Below, one piece after another: positions 1 through 9,415 of a DNA stretch of 64,000 bases (position 1 is its first letter; each line of letters begins with the position of its first letter). Made by a program: the position numbers and the translations under genes. The notes under the pieces are model-generated. The model was not told the origin of the DNA. It saw nothing but the letters and a program-made list of their open reading frames with translations, and did not search any database. Origin of the DNA: Bacteroidetes bacterium HGW-Bacteroidetes-8 (lineage in GTDB: Bacteria > Bacteroidota > Bacteroidia > Bacteroidales > UBA932); assembly GCA_002840895.1 (NCBI GenBank), contig PHCZ01000001.1, positions 248,001-312,000 on the forward strand. The letters run 5' to 3'.

Positions 1-1418
1 CGTTTTGCCCATTTTGAGCTAGCCAGGCTTTTACACCGCTCTGTATCTATAATAAATTGATATTCTAGCTTTTGAGCCATTTCGTTATTGTAGATTATAG
101 CTGTGATTTCAAAATTATGCTCTAGTGAACGATTATCCATATTTGCTGAGCCAATAATACAAAACTCTCCATCTATAGAGATTATTTTTGAGTGGTTAAA
201 CCCTTTTCCAAAGAGGTATACCTTAACTCCTGCTTCGAGCAGCTCAGTAGCATACGACATTGTACTCCAGTGAGCGATATTGGTGTCGGATTTTTCGGGA
301 AGCATAAGCGATACCTCAACTCCTCCTAAAGAGGCAATCTTAATTGCGTTAAGCAACGATTCATTAGGGGTAAAATAGGGGGTAACAATGTATATATGTC
401 TTTTTGCACTGGTGATTGCACTAAAATAGCACTGCATAATACTGGCCCAATCGCTATCCGGGCCGGAAGTTATAATCTGTGAGTAGACCCTCTTTACACC
501 GATGTTGATATCTAAACTCTCCTGCAGAGGAATCGGATAGTATTTTTTCCTTTTTTTGAACTGCTGATTTATTATAAAATATCTATCAAGCAAAAAACTT
601 GACTGAAGAGCGGCAACAGACTCGCCGGTCATCTTAATATGACTGTCTCTCCACTCAGGGTAGTTTCCTCCATTATAGTATCTGTCTGCAATATTAACTC
701 CTCCGATGAATCCGTATAGTCCATCCACTACAAGAATTTTACGATGGTTTCTATAGTTTAACCTGGATGTGGGAGTAATAAATCTCACAGGAGAGAAGCT
801 AAGGAGCTCTACCCCGTTTTTTATGAGCTCGCTTTTATACTCCTTTGTAAGACTCCAGCACCCGACATCATCAAAGATTACCCTTACCTCAATACCCTCT
901 CTTGCCTTTTCTATCAAGAGCTCTTTAAATCTTATTCCGGTATTATCCGGATCTATTATATAAGATTGCAGATGTATATGTTGTTTTGCATTTTTAATAG
1001 CTTCGAACATAGCATCAAGTGCATCTTTACCCGATAGATATAGTTCAATATTTGAATTTACACCCAGCGTGCTTCTACAACTATGTAAATTAAGAAGAAT
1101 GAGTTGAATATGTCTTTTCAAAGAGTCATCCAGAAAGCTGCTGTCTCTCTTTAATTGCTTTAGTTGGTTATTGGCTGCAATTCTTCTTACCCTCTCATCA
1201 CGAATACCCTTTCGATTGAATATTTTTCTTTTGCGAAAATTTTGGCCTACCAAAAGGTATAGAATCAAGCCAACAAAAGGGAGTAGAAGGATTACAACAA
1301 TCCAGGAGAGCGATTTGACCGGGTCTAATTTACGGTATATAATTCTGGATGAGGCATAAACCGCCAGAATAAAATATCCGAGATACAGAATAACCGAAAG
1401 GTACTCCCAGTATGGCAT
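1..1418 (-). CDS. cls: Cardiolipin synthase, C-terminus cut by window edge
   Basis: Membrane enzyme of the phospholipase D superfamily that joins phosphatidyl groups to make cardiolipin. Reading the minus strand from ATG at 1418 gives 472 residues open to base 1. The N-terminus starts MPYWEYLSVIL and carries two hydrophobic segments (about residues 6-22 and 38-57), as in ClsA-type enzymes. Both HKD motifs are present: HRK near residue 225 (NHRKILVVDG, then GGVNIADRY) and HSK near residue 409 (NHSKIISIDG, then GSANMDNRS). Family members are usually about 480-510 aa, so only a short C-terminal tail should be missing. The start lies 11 nt after the menG stop, so it is probably the last gene of a menG operon. 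Family call is secure; the exact lipid substrate is inferred. Confidence 0.93.
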   Translation of the reverse strand, partial: MPYWEYLSVILYLGYFILAVYASSRIIYRKLDPVKSLSWIVVILLLPFVGLILYLLVGQNFRKRKIFNRKGIRDERVRRIAANNQLKQLKRDSSFLDDSLKRHIQLILLNLHSCRSTLGVNSNIELYLSGKDALDAMFEAIKNAKQHIHLQSYIIDPDNTGIRFKELLIEKAREGIEVRVIFDDVGCWSLTKEYKSELIKNGVELLSFSPVRFITPTSRLNYRNHRKILVVDGLYGFIGGVNIADRYYNGGNYPEWRDSHIKMTGESVAALQSSFLLDRYFIINQQFKKRKKYYPIPLQESLDINIGVKRVYSQIITSGPDSDWASIMQCYFSAITSAKRHIYIVTPYFTPNESLLNAIKIASLGGVEVSLMLPEKSDTNIAHWSTMSYATELLEAGVKVYLFGKGFNHSKIISIDGEFCIIGSANMDNRSLEHNFEITAIIYNNEMAQKLEYQFIIDTERCKSLASSKWAK

Positions 1419-1429
1419 ATAGGCTTATT

Positions 1430-2164
1430 TTATTCAGTTGATCTTGTTCTGTTAGCTATGTATAGAATGGCAACTCCTCCTGTTAAAGATCTATATTTAA
1501 CAGATTCAAATCCAAAATGCTCAAGTTCACCTGCAAACTCACTATATTGAGGAAAAGTCTCCACAGATTTTGGAAGGTAGTTATATGCGTGATTATCCTT
1601 TGAAATAATCTTACCAACTAGAGGGAGTATCTTTAAAAAGTAGCTGTTAAACAGCGTTCTCCAAAGCTTGTTTTTTGGAGTTGCAAACTCAAGAATTGCA
1701 AGTGTTCCTCCACTTTTTAGAACCCTTTTAATCTCCAGCAAAGACTCTCCCCGGTTCTCAAAATTCCGGATTCCGAATCCAATTGTGACTGCATCAAAAG
1801 TTGAGTTTTCAAAAGGGATCTCATCTGCAGAGCCGCAAATATATTTTGGCCTGGGAGCACCGGTGGGGAAACGCTCGAATGCTTTATCACTTTTCTTTTT
1901 AGCTATTGCAATCATCTTATCTGCAATATCCAGCCCTATAACTTCAACTCCTTTTTTGTAAATGGCAATGGTAAGATCGCCTGTTCCGCAGGCTATATCC
2001 AACACTTTTTTTGGTCTACGCTTAATAAGTCTCTTTACCAAAACACCTCTCCAGTATCTGTCTATACCAAATGAGAGCAGATGGTTAAGAATATCATAGC
2101 TTGCTGCAATGTTATTAAACATTGCAGATATGCCGGCTCTATCTTTATTTAATGTCCCAGCCAT
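1430..2164 (-). CDS. menG: Demethylmenaquinone methyltransferase (MenG/UbiE)
   Basis: SAM-dependent methyltransferase performing the last step of menaquinone synthesis. The 244-aa protein has the class I methyltransferase motif I (VLDIACGTGDLTI, about residue 55), an acidic motif II (VIGLDIADKMI) and the UbiE-type middle motif (AVTIGFGIRNFENR) followed by LKSGGTLAILEF. Length is typical of the family. Its ATG overlaps the stop of the upstream AIRS_C-like gene by one base (TAATG), so translation is probably coupled. Menaquinone rather than ubiquinone is inferred from the Bacteroidota context. Confidence 0.93.
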   Translation of the reverse strand: MAGTLNKDRAGISAMFNNIAASYDILNHLLSFGIDRYWRGVLVKRLIKRRPKKVLDIACGTGDLTIAIYKKGVEVIGLDIADKMIAIAKKKSDKAFERFPTGAPRPKYICGSADEIPFENSTFDAVTIGFGIRNFENRGESLLEIKRVLKSGGTLAILEFATPKNKLWRTLFNSYFLKILPLVGKIISKDNHAYNYLPKSVETFPQYSEFAGELEHFGFESVKYRSLTGGVAILYIANRTRSTE

Positions 2165-2730
2165 TAATTAATGTAGTCCTGAATAAAACCGAAAGAGAGT
2201 TCGTCCATTCTAAGTTCTCCTTTGGTAACGTGTCCCAGAAGCGTAATTTCAAGTCCGTTGTTATATATGTAGTCTACGAATTTACCCTCTTTATCTGCAC
2301 TTACACTAACAAGAATTGCAGGATTATTATCTTTAAAAAGAAAATCCTTATCACTTATCTCTGCATCGGATGTAATATCAAAACCTAGAAGCCTTACAGA
2401 ACACGACTCAATAAGCCCTGCAAAAAGACCATCCCTGCTTACAGAGTGTGCACTGGTTAGCAGTCCATTATCTATAGCATCCAGAACAACCTCTATTGTT
2501 GAGCTGTTATCATCCTCCTTACCTGAGTAGTCTCCAAGAAGATAGATTGTATCTCCCTTTTTGTTGAAGTTCATAGGAACTCTGTTTTTACCGCCAGGGA
2601 GGAAGCTGTCGTAAGGGTTTTTTGAGTATTTGGAAATGCTTTCACGTAACTCTGTGCTAAGAGAAAGAATACCCGCTATTTCATTCAGATCATCAATGTC
2701 TACTATCTGTTTTCTAAAATTCTCATTCAT
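2164..2730 (-). CDS. Stand-alone AIR-synthase-like C-terminal (PurM/PurL AIRS_C-type) domain protein
   Basis: 188-aa cytoplasmic protein with no signal peptide. Residues ~55-180 follow the pattern of the C-terminal AIRS domain of PurM/PurL: a GDTIYLLGDYSG strand at the start, then AHSVSRDGLFAGLIES, corresponding to the family's HDiSdGGL...E helix, then FLFKDNNPAILVSV, corresponding to LFaEspaivv, then a closing ITLLGHV. The full-length PurL at 34595-38314 has the matching stretches GHDISAGGL and LLFAESPAIVVQV, so the resemblance can be seen inside this window. Asp and Gly of the DxSdGG loop are not kept (SVSRDG), and the N-terminal ATP-binding half is missing, so synthase activity is doubtful. 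It is co-transcribed with menG. The domain assignment is my inference from motif pattern. Confidence 0.6.
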   Translation of the reverse strand: MNENFRKQIVDIDDLNEIAGILSLSTELRESISKYSKNPYDSFLPGGKNRVPMNFNKKGDTIYLLGDYSGKEDDNSSTIEVVLDAIDNGLLTSAHSVSRDGLFAGLIESCSVRLLGFDITSDAEISDKDFLFKDNNPAILVSVSADKEGKFVDYIYNNGLEITLLGHVTKGELRMDELSFGFIQDYIN

Positions 2731-2751
2731 CGTAGTGATGGTTTTTATTTT

Positions 2752-2784
2752 TTTGCTAAGTTACAAAAAAAAATTTTATATTTG
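2752..2784 (+). promoter_or_regulatory. Promoter of the tRNA-Leu gene
   Basis: TTTG at 2752-2755, a 21-nt spacer and TATATTTG at 2777-2784 match the Bacteroidota housekeeping promoter (TTTG / TAnnTTTG). The tRNA begins 11 nt after the -7 box. Confidence 0.6.
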
Positions 2785-2794
2785 CAGTCCCTAA

Positions 2795-2880
2795 GCCCAG
2801 ATGGTGAAATTGGTAGACACGCTACTTTGAGGGGGTAGTGCCGGTTACGGTGTGCAAGTTCGAGTCTGATTCTATAGTGT
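2795..2880 (+). pseudogene. tRNA-Leu(GAG) with degenerate 3' end
   Basis: The 5' two-thirds is a standard class II tRNA-Leu: acceptor strand GCCCAGA, D arm with GGTAGACACGC, anticodon arm CTACT-TTGAGGG-GGTAG (anticodon GAG) and a paired variable arm (TGCCG/CGGTG). The T loop GTTCGAGT is present, but only the two inner T-stem pairs remain. The 3' acceptor strand should read TCTGGGC and instead reads TCTATAG, so four of the seven pairs are lost. A good promoter precedes it. The break after the T loop is where tRNA-targeting integrases recombine, so this looks like a tRNA damaged by an old integration. It may be non-functional; I cannot tell whether another Leu(GAG) gene exists. Confidence 0.6.
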
Positions 2881-2975
2881 CATATTGAAAAGTATATAAC
2901 TAAATATGTTCTATATGGTAGAAGCTAGAAGCATTAAAACTATGTAAATAGGTTACGCTGTTAACCTCTGATTAA

Positions 2976-3116
2976 GTTGCATTTTTTAAAGATGTAACTC
3001 TTTCAACAAATTATACCTATGGTTTAAATCTCAAAACAAATAAAGAGTGTAACTTTGATGTAGAATCTATTACAAATTATAGAAATCTAATTGGGAATGC
3101 GATTCAACAAGAATAA
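2976..3116 (+). pseudogene. Possible 3' fragment of an unidentified gene
   Basis: A 46-codon open stretch from a TAA at 2973 to a TAA at 3114 without a start codon near its beginning. It translates to a polar, Asn/Thr-rich C-terminal-like segment (DVTLSTNYTYGLNLKTNKE...). It sits directly after the broken tRNA-Leu and 14 nt before a small ORF in the same direction. I read it as the tail of a gene whose front has been deleted. No family recognised. Confidence 0.25.
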
Positions 3117-3130
3117 TAACTCAATATACT

Positions 3131-3250
3131 ATGAATAATATTTTTAGAGGATTAATTGCAGGTTATGGAGCAAATAAATTAGGTGGTGGCTGTGTAGGAA
3201 CTATTGTAGTTTTTATAATCATCTGGCTTTTGCTTGGAAAATGCAGTTAA
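3131..3250 (+). CDS. Small Gly-rich membrane peptide (39 aa), unknown function
   Basis: ATG at 3131 to TAA at 3248-3250. The 39-aa product has a basic start (MNNIFRGLIAGYGANK), a Gly-Gly-Gly-Cys turn and one hydrophobic helix (TIVVFIIIWLLL). Cys residues lie at the turn and near the C-terminus. It follows the gene fragment at 2976-3116 and sits in the debris zone after the damaged tRNA, so it may belong to a former mobile element. The N-terminal RGLIAGYGA-KLGGGC pattern looks like a conserved small protein, but I cannot name a family. Confidence 0.35.
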   Translation: MNNIFRGLIAGYGANKLGGGCVGTIVVFIIIWLLLGKCS

Positions 3251-3284
3251 ATTAAACCAGTAGATAATAGATCTGTAATTTTTG

Positions 3285-3292
3285 TATTTTTG
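3285..3292 (+). promoter_or_regulatory. Candidate -7 box for the 2-hydroxyacid dehydrogenase gene
   Basis: TATTTTTG matches TAnnTTTG and ends 35 nt before the ATG at 3328. No TTTG at the expected -33 distance was found, so support is weak. Confidence 0.35.
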
Positions 3293-3327
3293 GGCAGTTA
3301 AAAATTATTGCTCATAAATAGTATATT

Positions 3328-4263
3328 ATGAAGATTGTATTTCTGGATATTGCAACAATGGGAGACGATATAGAACTGATGCCGCTGCAAAAGCGTGGAA
3401 CTCTCATATCTTATCCTCTTTCCGATGCTCAGCAGGCCAAGGAGAGAATCAGTGAGGCAGACGTTGTTATTGTTAACAAACAGTATATTGGAAAAGAGGA
3501 GATTGACGCTGCAAAGAGTCTGAAACTTATATGTGTATCTGCAACAGGGGTAAACAATATAGATGTGGAGTATGCCAAAAGCAGAGGAATTCCTGTTATG
3601 AATGTAGTTGACTACTCAACAGAGAGTGTTGCTCAGATTACTTTTGGCTCTTTGTTAACTTTGGTGAATAACACAATCTACTTTGACGCAGTTGTAAAGG
3701 ATGGCCGATACTCTGCCAACCGCCACTTCACCGATACAGGAAGGTTTTTCCACGAACTTAAAGGGTTAAAATTTGGTGTGATTGGAATGGGCAACATCGG
3801 TAAAAGAGTTGCACAAATTGCCACCTGTTTTGGATGTGAAGTCTTCTATTACTCAACATCAGGGGTAGCACACTGTAGTGATTACCCATCTCTTTCTCTG
3901 GAGAAGCTGCTTACCTTGAGCGATATTGTTTCTATTCACTCTCCTCTGAATGAAAGAACTGTGAATTTGATTACAATGAAAGAGCTTACTAAGATGAAAC
4001 CAACTGCGATTCTAATAAATATGGGCAGAGGTGGAATTGTTAACGAGAACGATCTTGCAGATGCGCTAAACCTGGATATAATTGCAGGTGCGGTGGTTGA
4101 TGTTTACCAAAAGGAGCCGATACCTTTCAACCATCCATATCTGAATCTAAAGAGGCCGGATAAAATGGTACTAACCCCTCATATAGGTTGGGCTAGTATT
4201 GAGGCAAGAAGAACTTTGATGGAGAGGCTGGGAGAGAATATTGACACTATTTTTAATAAGTAG
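3328..4263 (+). CDS. D-isomer-specific 2-hydroxyacid dehydrogenase
   Basis: NAD-dependent oxidoreductase of the D-2-hydroxyacid dehydrogenase family (glycerate/hydroxypyruvate, phosphoglycerate or lactate type). The 311-aa protein has the Rossmann motif GVIGMGNIGKRVAQ (about residues 151-164), the substrate-binding Arg region INMGRGGIVNENDL, a Glu-containing VDVYQKEP segment and the catalytic His in LTPHIGWAS (about residue 283). Its length matches single-domain-pair family members without a regulatory ACT domain, which argues against a long SerA. It is transcribed alone and converges with the short-chain reductase, 6 nt apart. HprA-like hydroxypyruvate reductase is plausible but unproven. 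Confidence 0.88.
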   Translation: MKIVFLDIATMGDDIELMPLQKRGTLISYPLSDAQQAKERISEADVVIVNKQYIGKEEIDAAKSLKLICVSATGVNNIDVEYAKSRGIPVMNVVDYSTESVAQITFGSLLTLVNNTIYFDAVVKDGRYSANRHFTDTGRFFHELKGLKFGVIGMGNIGKRVAQIATCFGCEVFYYSTSGVAHCSDYPSLSLEKLLTLSDIVSIHSPLNERTVNLITMKELTKMKPTAILINMGRGGIVNENDLADALNLDIIAGAVVDVYQKEPIPFNHPYLNLKRPDKMVLTPHIGWASIEARRTLMERLGENIDTIFNK

Positions 4264-4269
4264 CGGAAG

Positions 4270-5133
4270 CTACTTAAGCGGTGAGTTCGGCTCCTTTTTC
4301 ATAAAGTTGTACTCCAGACGATCTACCAGACGAGGAGAAAATTTATTAAGAAATACTAGTAGCTTCCCAATAAATGTGAGGATTACCTCGGCTTTTCTTT
4401 TCTCTACCCCTTTTACCAGATGTTTGGCACACTCGGCAGAGCTCATCATCTTTGACTCATCCCTTGGTGTTTCACCTTGCCTGCTTCCGTCTGCAACAAG
4501 TGCCTGCTCTCTTATGTTTGATGCGGTAAAGCCCGGAGCAAAGATCATAACGTGAAGATTATCTTTGAGGTGCTCAATACGTAGAGTATCCAGAAAGCCA
4601 TAGATTGCAAACTTGGATGCAGAGTAGCCGGTTCTGGCAGGTAGCCCTTTATACCCGGCTATTGAGATAACTCCAACTATAGAGCCCTCTCTCTCTAATA
4701 TGTAGGGTAGGGCATATTTTGTACAATATACTGTTCCCCAAAAATTTACATCCATAAGTTGCCTAATTACAGCAAGATCCAGATCTTTAAAAAGGGCCCT
4801 CATAGATATTCCGGCGTTGTTCACCAGAATATCTATTCGGCCAAATTTTTCAACAGTTTTCTCTATAAGATTTTTGCAATCTGATTCAATGGTTACATCA
4901 CACTCTACCACCAAGGTAGTGTTTGAGGAGTCTGTTTCGGAAATTCTATTTAGGGAACCTGATTTAGCTATTTCAGATGCAATTTTTTTTAGGCTATTTT
5001 CAACCTCAATCAATTTGTCTGCTCTTCTTGCTGCTATCACAACCCTACAACCGTTTCTTGCGAACTCTTCGGCCGCAGCCATTCCAATCCCGGAGCTGGC
5101 ACCTGTGATTATGACAACTTTATCTTTAAGCAT
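4270..5133 (-). CDS. Short-chain dehydrogenase, probable 3-ketosphinganine reductase
   Basis: 287-aa classical SDR: cofactor motif TGASSGIG at residues 9-16, the NNAGIS motif mid-protein and the catalytic YSASK. A basic patch after the second strand (AARRADK) suggests NADPH. A ~25-residue insert lies between strands 2 and 3 (KIASEIAKSGSLNRISETDSS). Its ATG overlaps the stop codon of serine palmitoyltransferase by one base (TAATG), which implies tight coupling. From this coupling I infer it reduces 3-ketosphinganine, the product of Spt, in sphingolipid synthesis. The C-terminus (VEKRKAEVILTFIGKLLVFLNKFSPRLVDRL) resembles the membrane-associated tail of dehydrogenases acting on lipids. Confidence 0.8.
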   Translation of the reverse strand: MLKDKVVIITGASSGIGMAAAEEFARNGCRVVIAARRADKLIEVENSLKKIASEIAKSGSLNRISETDSSNTTLVVECDVTIESDCKNLIEKTVEKFGRIDILVNNAGISMRALFKDLDLAVIRQLMDVNFWGTVYCTKYALPYILEREGSIVGVISIAGYKGLPARTGYSASKFAIYGFLDTLRIEHLKDNLHVMIFAPGFTASNIREQALVADGSRQGETPRDESKMMSSAECAKHLVKGVEKRKAEVILTFIGKLLVFLNKFSPRLVDRLEYNFMKKEPNSPLK

Positions 5134-6383
5134 TACATTGCCATATCCTTAATCTCGTCACCTTTGTAGATTCCGGTCTTAAGCTTTTCGTGAATCTCAC
5201 CAAATGCATTGAGTGTATACTCTACATCTTCCAGAGAGTGCATAGAGGTAGGTATAAGCCTAAACATAATAACACCCTTAGGTACAACTGGATATATTAC
5301 TGCTGAGCAGAAAATCTTATAGTTTGTTCTAAGATCTATAAGGATGTTTGTCGCCTCCGGAACGTTACCCTCCAGAAAAACAGGAGTTACGCAGGCCTCT
5401 GCTTTACCTATATTGAAACCTCTCTCTCTTAATCCTTTTTGCATTGTGCGGGTAATCAGCCATAGCTTTTCGCGAAGCTCAGGCATAGTGCGTATCATAT
5501 CAAGCCTTTTGAGACAACCTTCGACCATTGCCATAGGCAGCGATTTGGCATATATTTGGGAACGAAGATTATATCTAAGATAGCTAATGATATTCTCCGG
5601 ACCGGCAACAAAACCACCGATTCCTGCCATCGCTTTTGCAAATGCACCGAAGTAGAGGTCAATCTCATCCATAACATTATAATGCTCAGATGTTCCTCTT
5701 CCGTTATCTCCCATTACGCCAAAGCCGTGTGCATCGTCAATGAGAATGCGGAAAGAGTACCTCTTTTTAAGTTCAACAATTTTGTCAAGGATTCCAAGGT
5801 CTCCTGTCATACCATAGACACCCTCTGTAATGAGAAGAATTCCGCCTCCTGTCTCTGATACAATCTTGGTTGCACGTGCGAGTGCCTTTTCGCATTTCTC
5901 TATATCGTTGTGAGGATAGACAATTCTCTGACCCATATGGAGCCTTACTCCATCCATAATACAGGCGTGTGCCTCTGAGTCATATACGATAATATCGTGT
6001 CGGTTAACAAGAGCGTCAATAGTTGAAACCATTCCCTGGTAGCCAAAGTTGAAGAGATATGCATCCTCTTTTTTCTCAAATTCGGCAAGCTCTCTCTCCA
6101 GCTGCTCGTGAAGGGCAGTCTGTCCCGACATCATTCTTGCACCCATAGGGTACCCGAGACCCCATTTGGCAGCGGCCTCTGCATCAACCTTTCTAACTTC
6201 GGGGTGGTTTGCCAGCCCAAGGTAGTTATTGAAGGTCCAGGCAAGTACCTCGGTTCCGTTAAAGGTCATTCTAGGCTGAATCTGACCCTCCAGTTTAGGG
6301 AATGCAAAGTAACCGTGCGCTCTCTTCCGGTATTGCCCCAAAGGTCCCCCTTCGTCATTTTTTATTCTTTCAAAAATATCCAT
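5133..6383 (-). CDS. spt: Serine palmitoyltransferase-type alpha-oxoamine synthase
   Basis: PLP enzyme condensing serine with a long acyl-CoA to 3-ketosphinganine, the entry step of sphingolipid synthesis. The 416-aa protein is an alpha-oxoamine synthase: DSEAHACIMDG contains the cofactor-stacking His, DDAHGFGVMG (residues 216-225) the Asp/His pair contacting PLP, and FGAFAKAMAGIGGF places the Schiff-base Lys at 250. The start MDIFERIKNDEGGPLGQYRK and the FAKxMAGIGGF loop resemble Bacteroidota Spt more than 2-amino-3-ketobutyrate ligase or BioF, and the adjoining SDR fits. Other members of the fold (Kbl, BioF) remain possible. Gene order behind it: M23 peptidase 13 nt upstream. Confidence 0.87.
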   Translation of the reverse strand: MDIFERIKNDEGGPLGQYRKRAHGYFAFPKLEGQIQPRMTFNGTEVLAWTFNNYLGLANHPEVRKVDAEAAAKWGLGYPMGARMMSGQTALHEQLERELAEFEKKEDAYLFNFGYQGMVSTIDALVNRHDIIVYDSEAHACIMDGVRLHMGQRIVYPHNDIEKCEKALARATKIVSETGGGILLITEGVYGMTGDLGILDKIVELKKRYSFRILIDDAHGFGVMGDNGRGTSEHYNVMDEIDLYFGAFAKAMAGIGGFVAGPENIISYLRYNLRSQIYAKSLPMAMVEGCLKRLDMIRTMPELREKLWLITRTMQKGLRERGFNIGKAEACVTPVFLEGNVPEATNILIDLRTNYKIFCSAVIYPVVPKGVIMFRLIPTSMHSLEDVEYTLNAFGEIHEKLKTGIYKGDEIKDMAM

Positions 6384-6396
6384 AGTTTATGATTGA

Positions 6397-9316
<2,920 letters not shown>

Positions 9317-9333
9317 CTACGTTTTAAAGTTGA

Positions 9334-9341
9334 CAAAGATA
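9334..9341 (-). promoter_or_regulatory. -7 promoter box of gyrB
   Basis: Minus-strand TATCTTTG (TAnnTTTG) ends 26 nt before the gyrB ATG. It lies just after the hairpin that should end the preceding transcript, so gyrB probably has its own promoter. Confidence 0.5.
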
Positions 9342-9352
9342 GTGATTTTAGT

Positions 9353-9394
9353 AAAAAAAACCTAATAATTACACAAGAATTATCAGGTTTTTTT
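9353..9394 (-). terminator. Intrinsic terminator after the barrel-protein gene
   Basis: A 10-bp stem with one mismatch (CCTAATAATT / AATTATCAGG) and a 7-nt loop, flanked by A8 and T7 runs, so it could work on either strand. It lies 22 nt beyond the stop of the outer-membrane protein gene and upstream of gyrB. Confidence 0.75.
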
Positions 9395-9415
9395 AATGAT
9401 TCAAGTATCAATTAG

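Noticed and set aside
5344-5583. Plus-strand open frame inside spt
   Set aside because: It is antisense to a conserved enzyme gene, without a start context, domain or promoter.
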